DNA of 27,556 bases from Bacteroides sp. (GTDB taxonomy: Bacteria > Bacteroidota > Bacteroidia > Bacteroidales > Bacteroidaceae). The DNA lies in assembly GCA_030151845.1 (NCBI GenBank), contig JASLCM010000073.1, positions 1 to 27,556 on the forward strand. Reading direction: 5' to 3'. The notes under the pieces were generated by a model. The model made no database searches. It saw only the letters and a program-made list of their open reading frames with translations, and was not told where the DNA came from. The position numbers were made by a program, and so were the translations under genes. Positions within the stretch are counted from its first letter, which is position 1. Each line of letters opens with the position of its first letter. Positions 1 through 8,155 of the stretch are shown here, in pieces.

Positions 1-64
1 CTCAGTTGGCCAGAGCACGTGATTTGTAATCTCGGGGTCGTTGGTTCGAATCCGACAAGAGGCT
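1..64 (+). tRNA. tRNA-Thr (anticodon TGT), 5' end cut by the window edge
   Basis: The sequence holds most of the D arm, an anticodon arm with loop TTTGTAA (anticodon TGT at 25-27, reading ACA), a five-base variable loop, a T arm with GTTGG/CCGAC around TTCGAAT, and the 3' acceptor strand AAGAGGC with discriminator T at 64. About the first eight bases (5' acceptor strand and start of the D arm) lie outside the window. No CCA is encoded, so it must be added after transcription, for which a CCA-adding enzyme lies at 14193. The anticodon stem CGTGA/TCTCG has a central U-U mismatch. Confidence 0.88.
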
Positions 65-70
65 CACTAA

Positions 71-103
71 AAAAGCATTCTAGCAGTTAGAATGCTTTTT
101 TTA
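71..103 (+). terminator. Rho-independent terminator after tRNA-Thr
   Basis: A perfect 8-bp stem GCATTCTA (76-83) / TAGAATGC (89-96) with loop GCAGT is preceded by an A run and followed by seven T residues. It sits directly behind the tRNA, and the A/T flanks would let it work in both directions. Confidence 0.85.
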
Positions 104-146
104 TATCCCTACTTTACGAGTAAAAGAAAGAGTGGGGGAGAAAACA

Positions 147-187
147 AAAACCATCGGATACTTGTACTGAAAGCATCCGATGGTTTT
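147..187 (-). terminator. Terminator of the Crp/Fnr regulator gene
   Basis: A 13-bp perfect stem, 147-159 against 175-187, with a 15-base loop. Read on the minus strand it ends in TTTTTGTTTT. It lies about 40 bases behind the regulator's stop codon. Confidence 0.85.
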
Positions 188-224
188 AATGAAATGTTAT
201 TAATCTTTTGGTGAGATGTTCCTA

Positions 225-926
225 TCAGCCTATTTGGCTAATCCGCTTTAACTTCTCTTCATCTATAATTTTAATTTTTCTTCCGTCTGTTGCAATAATT
301 CGCTCCGAAGCAAAGTTCGATAAGGTGCGTATGGCATTTGAGGTGGTCATGTTTGAGAGGTTGGCTAAGTCTTCTCTAGAGAGATAAATGCTTAACGTAT
401 AACCATCTTCTTCTAGCCCATAGCTCTCCTTCAAAAATAAAAGAGATTCGGCCAATCTACCTCTAATGTGTTTTTGTGTAAGATTAACGGTGCGCTCATC
501 GGCTACCCCTAAATCAATAGAGAGTTGCTTGATAAAGAAGAGTGCGAGCTCTGTATTTTCAGAGACCAAATGAAGAATTGCCTCCATGGGGATAAAACAG
601 ATAATGGAAGATTCAAAGGCTGCAGCTGCTGTTACATAATCTTCATTAGCAAAGTAGGCCCTGTAACCAAAATATTCCACAGGTTTTATCATACGAATGA
701 TTTGACTTCGACCCCCAACTCCATCTTTGTATATTTTTACCTTTCCTGTTAAAAGACACATGAGGTTTTCGGGTCTCTCTTTTTCATCATAAATTACCTC
801 GTTCTTTTTATAGGCCTGCAAAGTAAAATGTTTTGACAAATAATCTCTTTGAGCAGGAGTTAATGGGTCCCACATGTCCGAGATATAATCTTGAACAACA
901 ATATCTGATAGCTTCTTCTTAGCCAT
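225..926 (-). CDS. Crp/Fnr family transcriptional regulator
   Basis: Predicted DNA-binding regulator of 233 residues. The N-terminal half (about residues 25-135) has the cyclic-nucleotide-binding jelly-roll pattern, including a Gly-Lys-Val-Lys strand and an aromatic-rich FGYRAYF segment. The C-terminal part (about 155-215) is a Crp-type winged helix-turn-helix with SREDLANLSNMTTSNAIRTL, which contains the recognition helix. There is no cluster of N-terminal cysteines as in Fe-S FNR proteins, so the signal is unknown. The frame can be extended upstream to a TTG at 953, but that TTG is part of the TATATTTG promoter box, so I place the start at the ATG at 926 (MAKKK), preceded by AAGGAT. It lies behind glnN on the same strand but has its own promoter and terminator. 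Regulation of glnN is only a positional guess. Confidence 0.88.
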   Translation of the reverse strand: MAKKKLSDIVVQDYISDMWDPLTPAQRDYLSKHFTLQAYKKNEVIYDEKERPENLMCLLTGKVKIYKDGVGGRSQIIRMIKPVEYFGYRAYFANEDYVTAAAAFESSIICFIPMEAILHLVSENTELALFFIKQLSIDLGVADERTVNLTQKHIRGRLAESLLFLKESYGLEEDGYTLSIYLSREDLANLSNMTTSNAIRTLSNFASERIIATDGRKIKIIDEEKLKRISQIG

Positions 927-950
927 ATCCTTAAAAACTACGTTAATACA

Positions 951-958
951 CAAATATA
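951..958 (-). promoter_or_regulatory. -7 promoter box TATATTTG of the Crp/Fnr gene
   Basis: Matches the Bacteroidota -7 consensus TAnnTTTG, 24 bases before the chosen ATG. No clear -33 TTG is visible. Confidence 0.6.
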
Positions 959-992
959 AAAATAAAAATAGAAAAAATAGATATCCCAGTCA

Positions 993-1009
993 CCTTTCTG
1001 TGAGAAAGG
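993..1009 (-). terminator. Hairpin downstream of glnN, possible weak terminator
   Basis: A perfect 7-bp stem CCTTTCT/AGAAAGG with loop GTG, 9 bases behind the glnN stop. No T run follows directly; a T-rich stretch starts roughly 20 bases further on. Confidence 0.4.
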
Positions 1010-1018
1010 AGAGTTGAG

Positions 1019-3205
1019 TTAACTAAAAAGTAGCTCCCTATATTTAGGTAGTGGCCAAATTTCATCGTCTACCTCCATCTCAAGATGATCTATCTGATAA
1101 CGAATCTTATCTAAGTATGGACGTACATTGTCTTCGTAAGCAAAAGCCTTCTCCTCTACAGAGCTTAGTTTGTTGGCTATTTTCCTCTCTTCAATCATTT
1201 CATGAACTAATTTTTTTGTTTCAGAGATTCGGTGTGCAATTTCGCGAATTAGATCCAAGCGATCTTGTGACAGTTCTTCATATTCCTCTTTGGAAAAGAC
1301 CTGTTTGAGTCCAATAAGATTCTCAAGAAGTCTGTTTTGATAGCTAATTGCAATAGGAAGAATGTGATTAATAGCTAAGTCACCCAATACCCTACTCTCT
1401 ATTTGAATTTTTAGGGTGTATTTTTTAAGCTCCACCTCTAATCGGCATTGAAGTTCGTTGAGTGTAAATATCTTCTCCTCCGTTAGAACTTTTTTAGCCT
1501 GTGGTGAGGTGTACTGCATAAGTGCCTCGGGTACATGTTTGATGTTGGTAAGTCCTCGGCGAGCAGCCTCTTCTTCCCATGCCTTGGAATATCCATCTCC
1601 CTCAAAGATAATGGGCTCAGACTCGATGATATAATCTCTTAATATTCTAAGTATAGCCTCTTCTTTCTTTTTTCCTTTTATAATCTGCTCCTTAACCTTG
1701 GAGTAGAACTCATTCAATTGATTGGCCATGGCTCCATTAATGGCAATCATAGATGCTGCGCAGTTGGCCGATGAGCCTACGGCCCTAAACTCAAATCTGT
1801 TTCCTGTGAAAGCAAAAGGAGAGGTTCGGTTTCGGTCGGTTGTGTCAATCAAGATTTCAGGAATCTTATCAATACCCAATTTTAGAATCTTTTTCTCATC
1901 GGCAGAGAGTTGATCTTCTCCAACTCGCTGAACAAGATCGTTGAGCATTTTATTGAGGTCATCTCCTAAAAAAATAGATAGAATGGCAGGAGGGGCTTCA
2001 CTAGCTCCTAAGCGAAGACTATTTCCAGCACCTGCTATAGAGGCCCTAAGGAGATTTTGATTTTTATAGACCATCATGAGGACATTCACTAGGAACGACA
2101 AAAAGAGAAGATTTCTTTGTGGGTTTTTCCCTGGAGAAAAGAGATTAATACCTGTGTCTGTGGCTAGTGACCAGTTGTTGTGTTTCCCAGATCCATTTAT
2201 GCCTTTATAGGGTTTCTCATGAAGGAGTACAGTGAAATTGTGTTTTTTTGCAATGCGCTGCATAATATCCATAACCAATTGGTTGTGATCATTAGCCAAG
2301 TTGGCATGTTCAAAGATTGGGGCTAATTCAAACTGACCGGGTGCTACTTCATTGTGTTTTGTTTTAATAGGTATTCCCAACTGATAACAGGCGATTTGAA
2401 CCTCACTTAGAAAAGCCGAAACACGAGGGGGGATAGCGCCAAAGTAGTGGTCATTTAGCTGTTGATCCTTGGCAGAGGAGTGCCCCATTAACGTGCGTCC
2501 TGTTAGGCATAGATCTGGACGAGATTGTTACAAGGCCGAGTCTAATAAAAAGAACTCTTGCTCCCAACCTAAATTTACATGTACCTTGGTTATACTTTTA
2601 TCGATGAGCTGGCACACTTTAGTTCCTGCTCTATCTACTGCTGCAATTGCTTTTAACAAGGGAGTCTTATAGTCCAACGCTTCGCCTGTGTAAGAGATGA
2701 AAATCGTTGGAATACATAAGGTTTTTCCAACAATAAAAGCAGGAGAAGAGGTATCCCAAGCCGTATATCCTCTCGCTTCAAAAGTGTTTCGAATTCCGCC
2801 ATGTGGAAAAGAGGAGGCATCTGGCTCTTGTTGAATTAATAATTTACCATCAAATCGTTCTATAACCTGTCCATTATCTCCAAAGTCTATGAAATTGTCG
2901 TGCTTTTCTGCTGTACCGTCGGTTAAAGGTTGGAACCAATGGGTGTAATGAGTAGCCCCCATGCTTTTAGACCAGCTCTTCATACCATTTGCTATCAAAT
3001 CGGCAACATCTCTTGATATGGGAGTACGTTTCTCTCTAGAATCTAAAATAGCTTGATAAGCATTTTTAGGTAAATACTCCTGCATTTTTTGTAAGTCAAA
3101 AACATGTGAGCCATAATAATCAGAAAGTTTCTTGGTGGGAGGAGTAGACTCAACGGGTACTCTGTTGAGGATCTCTTTTAGAGCAAAAAATCGCAATTTT
3201 GACAT
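1019..3205 (-). pseudogene. glnN: Type III glutamine synthetase, interrupted by one in-frame TAA
   Basis: Glutamine synthetase III makes glutamine from glutamate, ammonia and ATP. The full frame is 728 codons plus stop, the usual GSIII length of about 725-730. It is split by a TAA at 2530-2528: residues 1-225 end ...LGWEQEFFLLDSAL, then stop, then QSRPDLCLTGRTLMGHSSAKDQQ in the same frame without any shift. In the family this stop position is normally Tyr (LYxxRPDL), so TAT/TAC to TAA is the simplest cause. The upstream part has the GSIII N-terminal region and the Glu-rich metal-binding strand WEQEFF. The downstream part has the NRTSPFAFTGNRFEFRAVGS substrate and ATP region and the helical C-terminus. 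A new ATG at 2488 could restart translation, but that fragment would lack the WEQEFF glutamates. It may be a real null mutation, a strain variant, a readthrough site or a sequence error; the frame is otherwise intact. Confidence 0.9.
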
Positions 3206-3230
3206 TTGTATTTGGTTTTAATGTATTCCA

Positions 3231-3238
3231 CAAAAATA
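3231..3238 (-). promoter_or_regulatory. -7 promoter box TATTTTTG of glnN
   Basis: TAnnTTTG match 25 bases before the glnN ATG at 3205. It lies in a very A/T-rich divergent region of 195 bp, with no convincing -33 element at the normal spacing. Confidence 0.55.
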
Positions 3239-3366
3239 ATCTATTATTATTTAATTTACTATTTATTAGCAAATATCCTTTTTTCTAATTATATCGCATA
3301 TTAATGACACCTTTTTATAGCAAAGAGTAAGTTAATTTCTTTATAGAAAGATTGTAAATTACTTGT

Positions 3367-3374
3367 TATATTTG
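3367..3374 (+). promoter_or_regulatory. -7 promoter box TATATTTG of the DUF5686 gene
   Basis: TAnnTTTG match 26 bases before the ATG at 3401, in the region shared with divergent glnN. Confidence 0.6.
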
Positions 3375-3400
3375 TTCTTTACTTTTATTGATCGTATTAG

Positions 3401-5620
3401 ATGCGTAGAATCTTAATTGTACTATTTCTTTTGTTCTCTCTCTTAGGATGGGGCAAAGACCACTCCAAAGAGCCGGTTTACCCCTCTTTGCCCGATGATT
3501 GTGAGATGAAAATAGAACAATTGGTAGATGAACTGATTTACTTTGCCAAGAGAAATGAAGAGTATGTAACCGAGTATAAGGCCAATGTTTATACCAAAGC
3601 GAAGGTTAATATTCTTCGTAAGAACTTCATTTTAAGATACCTGCCCACGATGTTTAAAATTCAACGTGGAACACGCTCTTACCTCTCAGAGACCTATAGT
3701 AATCTTCACTTTACAGCCCCTAATATTTATGACCATAAGATTACATCCTCAATGGGAACCATGTCTGAATATAACGGGATGACGGGTAACTTACTAGAGT
3801 TTTTTCACATCAATATATACAGTAGCTCCTACGCTAAAGGAAAAATTTTATCTCCACTGGCCTCTAATGCAAAGAAGTATTATAATTATAGGTTAGATTC
3901 TGTTTTTGTTGAGCGTGGTTATAAGCAATATAAAATAAGTTACTCTCCGAAAAAAGAGTCTAATCAGTTATTAAGGGGGTATCTGATAATGACCGATGAG
4001 CTTTGTACAGTAAGAGAAATGCAATTTTCGGGGCAGACAGAGTTAATCGATTTTTGTAGCACCATTAAATTGGGTGAGGTTGGAGAGCTCTCTGAAGTTT
4101 TGCCGATACATCACAAGGTGGATGTCCTTTTTAAATTTATAGGCAATAAAGTAGAGGCATCATACTTGACCGATTTAGAGTATAGCGACATAAAGAGAGA
4201 AAAAGAGGCGATAGCACAGAATGGAAAGAGTAAGTATGACCTCTCAGATCATTATGCGTTGCAATGTATTCCAGACTGTGTGATGAATGATAGTGCTACC
4301 TTCTCTTCTGTGCGGCCTATTCCCTTAGATTCGGCAGAAAGGCAGATATATTCTAATTATTTTTTAAAAGCAGATACGTTGCGCGAGCAGAAGCTACGTG
4401 AGAAGCTGGCGCGTAAAAAGAGTGTGGTTTTTTGGGGAGAATTAGGTGATGCTCTTATTAGTAAGTACACGCTAAACATGGAAGACTTTGGTAGCATACG
4501 CTTCTCTCCCTTAATTAATCCTTTTTTATTGAGTTATAGTGGGACCAATGGCTTATCGTATAAACAGAAGATTAAATACAATCGGATGTTTAAAGGGAAT
4601 AGATTATTGAAAATAGAGCCTAGAATAGGTTACAACTTTAAGCGAAGTGAGTGGTACTGGTCGGTTAAGGGTGACTTTGATTACTGGCCTAAAAAACGAG
4701 CAGCATGGCATTTTGATATAGGAAATGGGAACCGAATTTATGGCAGTGACATTATTGAAGAGCTAAAGCAGCTGCCCGATAGTGTGGTCGATTTTAGTAA
4801 ATTAAACATAGACTATTACAACGATTTGCATTTTCACTTTAGACATAGTTTGGAGTTAACCAATGGACTTACTTTGAACTTAGGAGTGTCAACGCATAGA
4901 AGAACGGCGGTTGATGGTACAGATTTAAGTGGCCTTCCTGAAGAGGAAGGGGGCAATCTGGATGGGGAGGATGTGAAAGATAAGATTAGGAGTAAGTATA
5001 TTAGTTTTGCTCCCCGAGTAAGTTTAACCTGGACTCCTGGACAGTATTATTATCTCTCTGGTAACCGAAAGGTAAATCTTCACTCTAAATATCCTTCAAT
5101 TACAGTGGATTGGGAAAGAGGATTAAAGGGGGTTTTAGGTAGTGAGGGGCAGCATGAAAGAGTTGAGTTGGATATTCAACATAAAATTCCTTTAAGTTTG
5201 ATGCGAACATTGAGCTACCGGGTGGGAGGTGGAAAATTTACCAATCAGGATAATTTATATTTTATCGACTTTGCCAATTTTGCGAAGAATAACCTGCCTG
5301 TGGGGTGGAATGATGAAATAGGGGGTGTTTTCCAGCTCTTAGATAGACGTTGGTATAACGCTTCGACCTATTATATGAGAGGTCACTTTACCTATGAAAC
5401 TCCATTTTTGTTGTTGAGGCATCTTGGAAAATATACCCGTGCTGTATTTACAGAGCGTATCTATGTTGGTGTATTAAAAATGGACTATCTTGATCCTTAT
5501 ATTGAGGTTGGTTATGGAGTTGGAACACGTATCTTTGATTTTGGTGTTTTTGTTTCCAACTCCAATTGGAAAGATTTTGATTTTGGTTGTAAGTTTACCT
5601 TTGAGCTGTTTAGTAGATAA
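3401..5620 (+). CDS. DUF5686 family outer-membrane protein
   Basis: 739 residues. A signal peptide of about 18 residues (MRRILIVLFLLFSLLGWG) points to export. The N-terminal third shows the pattern I know from DUF5686 proteins: a Tyr/Lys-rich YVTEYKANVYTKAKVNI stretch, then ...FKIQRGTRSYLSETYSNLHF. The second half is rich in alternating aromatic and polar strands (for example residues 395-460 and 540-739) and ends in FTFELFSR, as expected for an outer-membrane beta barrel. Many relatives carry a carboxypeptidase-regulatory-like domain in front; here it is absent and the mature protein starts almost at once with the DUF5686 region. The role of the family is unknown to me. Its stop is 1 bp from the stop of the convergent ZIP gene, with no terminator between. 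Family assignment is from memory of sequence patterns. Confidence 0.75.
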   Translation: MRRILIVLFLLFSLLGWGKDHSKEPVYPSLPDDCEMKIEQLVDELIYFAKRNEEYVTEYKANVYTKAKVNILRKNFILRYLPTMFKIQRGTRSYLSETYSNLHFTAPNIYDHKITSSMGTMSEYNGMTGNLLEFFHINIYSSSYAKGKILSPLASNAKKYYNYRLDSVFVERGYKQYKISYSPKKESNQLLRGYLIMTDELCTVREMQFSGQTELIDFCSTIKLGEVGELSEVLPIHHKVDVLFKFIGNKVEASYLTDLEYSDIKREKEAIAQNGKSKYDLSDHYALQCIPDCVMNDSATFSSVRPIPLDSAERQIYSNYFLKADTLREQKLREKLARKKSVVFWGELGDALISKYTLNMEDFGSIRFSPLINPFLLSYSGTNGLSYKQKIKYNRMFKGNRLLKIEPRIGYNFKRSEWYWSVKGDFDYWPKKRAAWHFDIGNGNRIYGSDIIEELKQLPDSVVDFSKLNIDYYNDLHFHFRHSLELTNGLTLNLGVSTHRRTAVDGTDLSGLPEEEGGNLDGEDVKDKIRSKYISFAPRVSLTWTPGQYYYLSGNRKVNLHSKYPSITVDWERGLKGVLGSEGQHERVELDIQHKIPLSLMRTLSYRVGGGKFTNQDNLYFIDFANFAKNNLPVGWNDEIGGVFQLLDRRWYNASTYYMRGHFTYETPFLLLRHLGKYTRAVFTERIYVGVLKMDYLDPYIEVGYGVGTRIFDFGVFVSNSNWKDFDFGCKFTFELFSR

Positions 5621-5621
5621 C

Positions 5622-6425
5622 TCAAATAAATAGGTAAAGGCTTATGGCCATAACAAACATACCGAGTACAAGTCCTATGATTGAAATGTGATGCTTACCA
5701 TACCTTTCGGCACTGGGGAGCAGCTCATCGAGCGATATGAAGACCATGATTCCTGATACAGCCGAAAGAATGAGTCCATTTAATGCAGGTGTCCAAAACT
5801 GCAGTAAGAAAAAATAGGCAATTAAGGCCCCTAATGGCTCCGATAAACCAGATAAAAAGGAGTACCAGAAAGCTTTTCTTCTACTTCCTGTTGCATGGTA
5901 TATGGGGACAGCAACAGCAATACCCTCGGGAATGTTGTGAATGGCGATAGCAACGGTAATGGGTATGGCTACATCCATCGAGTTCAATGCTGAGGTAAAG
6001 GTTGCTATACCTTCAGGGAAGTTATGAATGGCAATCGATAGTGCAACCATAACGCCTGTACGCTTTAGGTTGATATCAGGTCCTTCCATATCTTCTACCC
6101 CCTGTACTTCATGTGGATTAACAGAATCGGGTATCAGAAAGTCGATTAGCGCAATTAGTCCTATACCAATAAAAAAGGCTAAGATGAGATAGAGTGTACC
6201 CGTTTTTTCTCCATAGATAGAGGTTAACTGTTGGTTAGCCTCAGGCATCATCTCCATAAAGGAGACGTAAATCATAATTCCTGCCGAAAAACCTAAGGAT
6301 GCACTTAAAAAGTTTGTGTTTGTTCGTTTAGCTATTAATGCGATTAGACTGCCAATCCCTGTAGATAATCCAGCTATGGCTGTTAGCATAAAAGCTAATA
6401 ATATATTGGGTTCATTTACTTCCAT
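5622..6425 (-). CDS. zupT: ZIP family divalent metal transporter (ZupT-like)
   Basis: Inner-membrane metal importer of 267 residues with about eight hydrophobic segments. The two ZIP signature helices are present: HNFPEG at residues 134-139 and HNIPEG at 163-168, which carry the His and Glu metal ligands, followed by SEPLGA near 195-200. The loop between membrane segments 3 and 4 (about 100-122) is acidic and lacks the His-rich stretch of many eukaryotic ZIPs. Length and motifs fit bacterial ZupT, which takes up Zn, Fe, Mn and other divalent ions; the true substrate cannot be read from sequence. It is transcribed alone, toward the convergent DUF5686 gene. A weak TACATTTA box lies at 6449-6442. 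No metal-regulator operator is evident. Confidence 0.9.
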   Translation of the reverse strand: MEVNEPNILLAFMLTAIAGLSTGIGSLIALIAKRTNTNFLSASLGFSAGIMIYVSFMEMMPEANQQLTSIYGEKTGTLYLILAFFIGIGLIALIDFLIPDSVNPHEVQGVEDMEGPDINLKRTGVMVALSIAIHNFPEGIATFTSALNSMDVAIPITVAIAIHNIPEGIAVAVPIYHATGSRRKAFWYSFLSGLSEPLGALIAYFFLLQFWTPALNGLILSAVSGIMVFISLDELLPSAERYGKHHISIIGLVLGMFVMAISLYLFI

Positions 6426-6462
6426 TCGTTTTGCTATTATTTAAATGTATTAGAACATATAA

Positions 6463-6502
6463 AAGAATATCCATAACTTTGTTTAAAAAGATGGATATTC
6501 TT
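6463..6502 (-). terminator. Hairpin terminator behind ddh
   Basis: A perfect 12-bp stem AAGAATATCCAT (6463-6474) / ATGGATATTCTT (6491-6502) with a 16-base loop. On the minus strand it is followed by TTATATG. It separates ddh from zupT. Confidence 0.65.
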
Positions 6503-6535
6503 AATCTTATTTAAATAAAAAGTGGTTTTACAGGC

Positions 6536-7459
6536 CTATACTAATTTTTTTATCCAACTCTCTTTGTCGCCAGGAAGTAGATCCACTGGTGGTATCTCTA
6601 TTAATGTGTAGGCACCAGGCTTTTGTCTTAAGCAGGCTCTAGCCGAGCTTACTAAGACTTGCGCTGTTAATGCTGGGTTGTTAATGGTCATGGTAAATTC
6701 AAAGAGTTGATTGTGTGTTTTTCCAGAAACTCCCTTTCGAGTGAGGTGTACACCATGTCCTGTGTCTAATAAGCTCTCTACAGATTCTACTTCTTTTACA
6801 TGGGTTTCATCTTTGATAAAATAGGGGTCTGCTTGAATAGATTGAGTGACCTTTTCGATCGAGTATCCTTTTTCGAGCTCTACATATACCATTCGTCTGT
6901 GTATTCCAGTTCCTGTAGGAATAGTCATAGATAGAGCGTTTTTTACACCCGAGATAGCCTTGACTGCTACTGTGTGTCCCATACTCATACCTGGTCCAAA
7001 ATTAGTGTATGTTATTCCTTTGGGGGCCATAGCTTGGAACAGTGCACGGAGAATGGAGTCGCTACCTGGATCCCAACCGCAAGATACAATAGCCGAACAG
7101 TTATTTGCTTTTGCTAAAACATCTAACTCTGTTTTTAAATCTACTATTTCTGAGTGAATATCAAAGCTATCTACTGTGTGAATGCCCTGTTGAAGAAGAG
7201 CTGATGCTGTCTCTTTTACTTTTCGGCTAGGTGAGCAAATAATAGCTATATCTACACGGTTAAGTTCACCTATAGTAGAAACGACTGGGTAAGGAGCTAG
7301 CGTTTTTTGGCTATGCTCATCAACAGATCGTCTAACAATTCCAGCCACTTCAAAGTCGGTCTCTGCTTCGAGTGTTTGTAGTACGGCTTTGCCTATGTTT
7401 CCATAGCCAATAATAGCAGCTCTTATTTTTCCTATTTTATTCTTAGCTTGATGTTCCAT
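6536..7459 (-). CDS. ddh: meso-diaminopimelate D-dehydrogenase
   Basis: NADPH-dependent enzyme that makes meso-2,6-diaminopimelate from tetrahydrodipicolinate and ammonia in one step, for lysine and peptidoglycan. 307 residues with a short extra N-terminus (MEHQAKNKIGK). The Rossmann nucleotide loop is GYGNIG at 18-23. The family's CGWDPGSDS motif is at 127-134 and is followed by FGPGMSMGHTVAVKA (154-168), which lines the substrate pocket. The length fits the family, about 300-330. It is single-gene in this context, diverging from ruvA with 98 bp between the starts, with its own -7 box and a terminator behind it. Confidence 0.93.
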   Translation of the reverse strand: MEHQAKNKIGKIRAAIIGYGNIGKAVLQTLEAETDFEVAGIVRRSVDEHSQKTLAPYPVVSTIGELNRVDIAIICSPSRKVKETASALLQQGIHTVDSFDIHSEIVDLKTELDVLAKANNCSAIVSCGWDPGSDSILRALFQAMAPKGITYTNFGPGMSMGHTVAVKAISGVKNALSMTIPTGTGIHRRMVYVELEKGYSIEKVTQSIQADPYFIKDETHVKEVESVESLLDTGHGVHLTRKGVSGKTHNQLFEFTMTINNPALTAQVLVSSARACLRQKPGAYTLIEIPPVDLLPGDKESWIKKLV

Positions 7460-7477
7460 TTTTCCTTATTTTTACTT

Positions 7478-7485
7478 CAAAAATA
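7478..7485 (-). promoter_or_regulatory. -7 promoter box TATTTTTG of ddh
   Basis: TAnnTTTG match 18 bases before the ddh start, implying a very short leader. Confidence 0.55.
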
Positions 7486-7503
7486 ACTATTTTATTTTTA
7501 ATC

Positions 7504-7520
7504 TTAAGCTTGGTTAAGCT
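7504..7520. repeat. Direct repeat TTAAGCT x2, one helical turn apart
   Basis: TTAAGCT at 7504-7510 and again at 7514-7520, a 10-bp period, in the ddh-ruvA divergent region. It is a possible protein-binding site for either gene; chance is not excluded. Confidence 0.35.
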
Positions 7521-7557
7521 AAACTTAGGGGAGATAGTTCATTAATCAAATAAAATT

Positions 7558-8154
7558 ATGCTAGAATATGTTAAGGGTGAGTTGGCCGAGCTGACTCCTG
7601 CAATGGCTGTTGTTGACTGTAATGGGGTTGGGTATGGAGTTAATATCTCTTTAAATACCTACTCGACCTTGCAAGGGAAGAAGGAGTGTAAGTTGTATCT
7701 GCATGAGGCTATACGAGAAGATGCTTATGTCTTGTATGGCTTTGCTGATAAAGAGGAGAGAGAGCTTTTCTTGTTGCTTAACTCTGTTTCTGGAATAGGA
7801 GGCAATACGGCCCGAATGATTTTATCTACATTAGCTCCAGTGGAGTTGGTTGGAGCTATTGCTGGTGGTAATGTTCAACTACTAAAATCGGTAAAAGGAA
7901 TTGGTATGAAAACTGCTCAGCGGATCATAGTCGACCTTAAAGATAAAGTCAAGACTACAGCTGCAGCCGAGGGAGTTGGCCAAGAGATGGTTTACTCGGA
8001 AGGGATGGCTGCTGTACATGATGAGGCTGTAGCAGCTTTAACCATGTTGGGATTTGCAGCCAAACCTACTGAAAAGGTTGTTCATGCTATTTTGAAAGAA
8101 GATCCTAGTCTCCCTGTAGAAAAAGTGGTAAAAATTGCTTTAAAAAAATTATAG
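7558..8154 (+). CDS. ruvA: Holliday junction branch migration protein RuvA
   Basis: RuvA binds four-way DNA junctions and loads the RuvB motor. 198 residues, the normal length. The N-terminal OB-fold region (1-65) has the typical ADKEERELFLLL transition. Helix-hairpin-helix pairs follow at about 71-90 (SVSGIGGNTARMIL) and 106-125 (SVKGIGMKTAQRIIVDLKDK). A linker and a C-terminal RuvB-contact domain end the protein (AVAALTMLGFAAKPTEKVV...). The start ATG at 7558 has no strong Shine-Dalgarno sequence, which is normal for the group. The next gene begins 1 bp after the stop, so the two are probably co-translated. ruvB and ruvC are not nearby. I find no convincing TAnnTTTG box directly upstream. 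Confidence 0.96.
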   Translation: MLEYVKGELAELTPAMAVVDCNGVGYGVNISLNTYSTLQGKKECKLYLHEAIREDAYVLYGFADKEERELFLLLNSVSGIGGNTARMILSTLAPVELVGAIAGGNVQLLKSVKGIGMKTAQRIIVDLKDKVKTTAAAEGVGQEMVYSEGMAAVHDEAVAALTMLGFAAKPTEKVVHAILKEDPSLPVEKVVKIALKKL

Positions 8155-8155
8155 A

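Noticed and set aside
927..953. Nine-codon upstream extension of the Crp/Fnr gene from a TTG
   Set aside because: The TTG is the end of a perfect TATATTTG -7 box, and an ATG with a better upstream context follows.
1051..1308. 85-codon plus-strand frame inside glnN
   Set aside because: Lies wholly opposite the conserved GSIII C-terminus and shows no gene-like composition.
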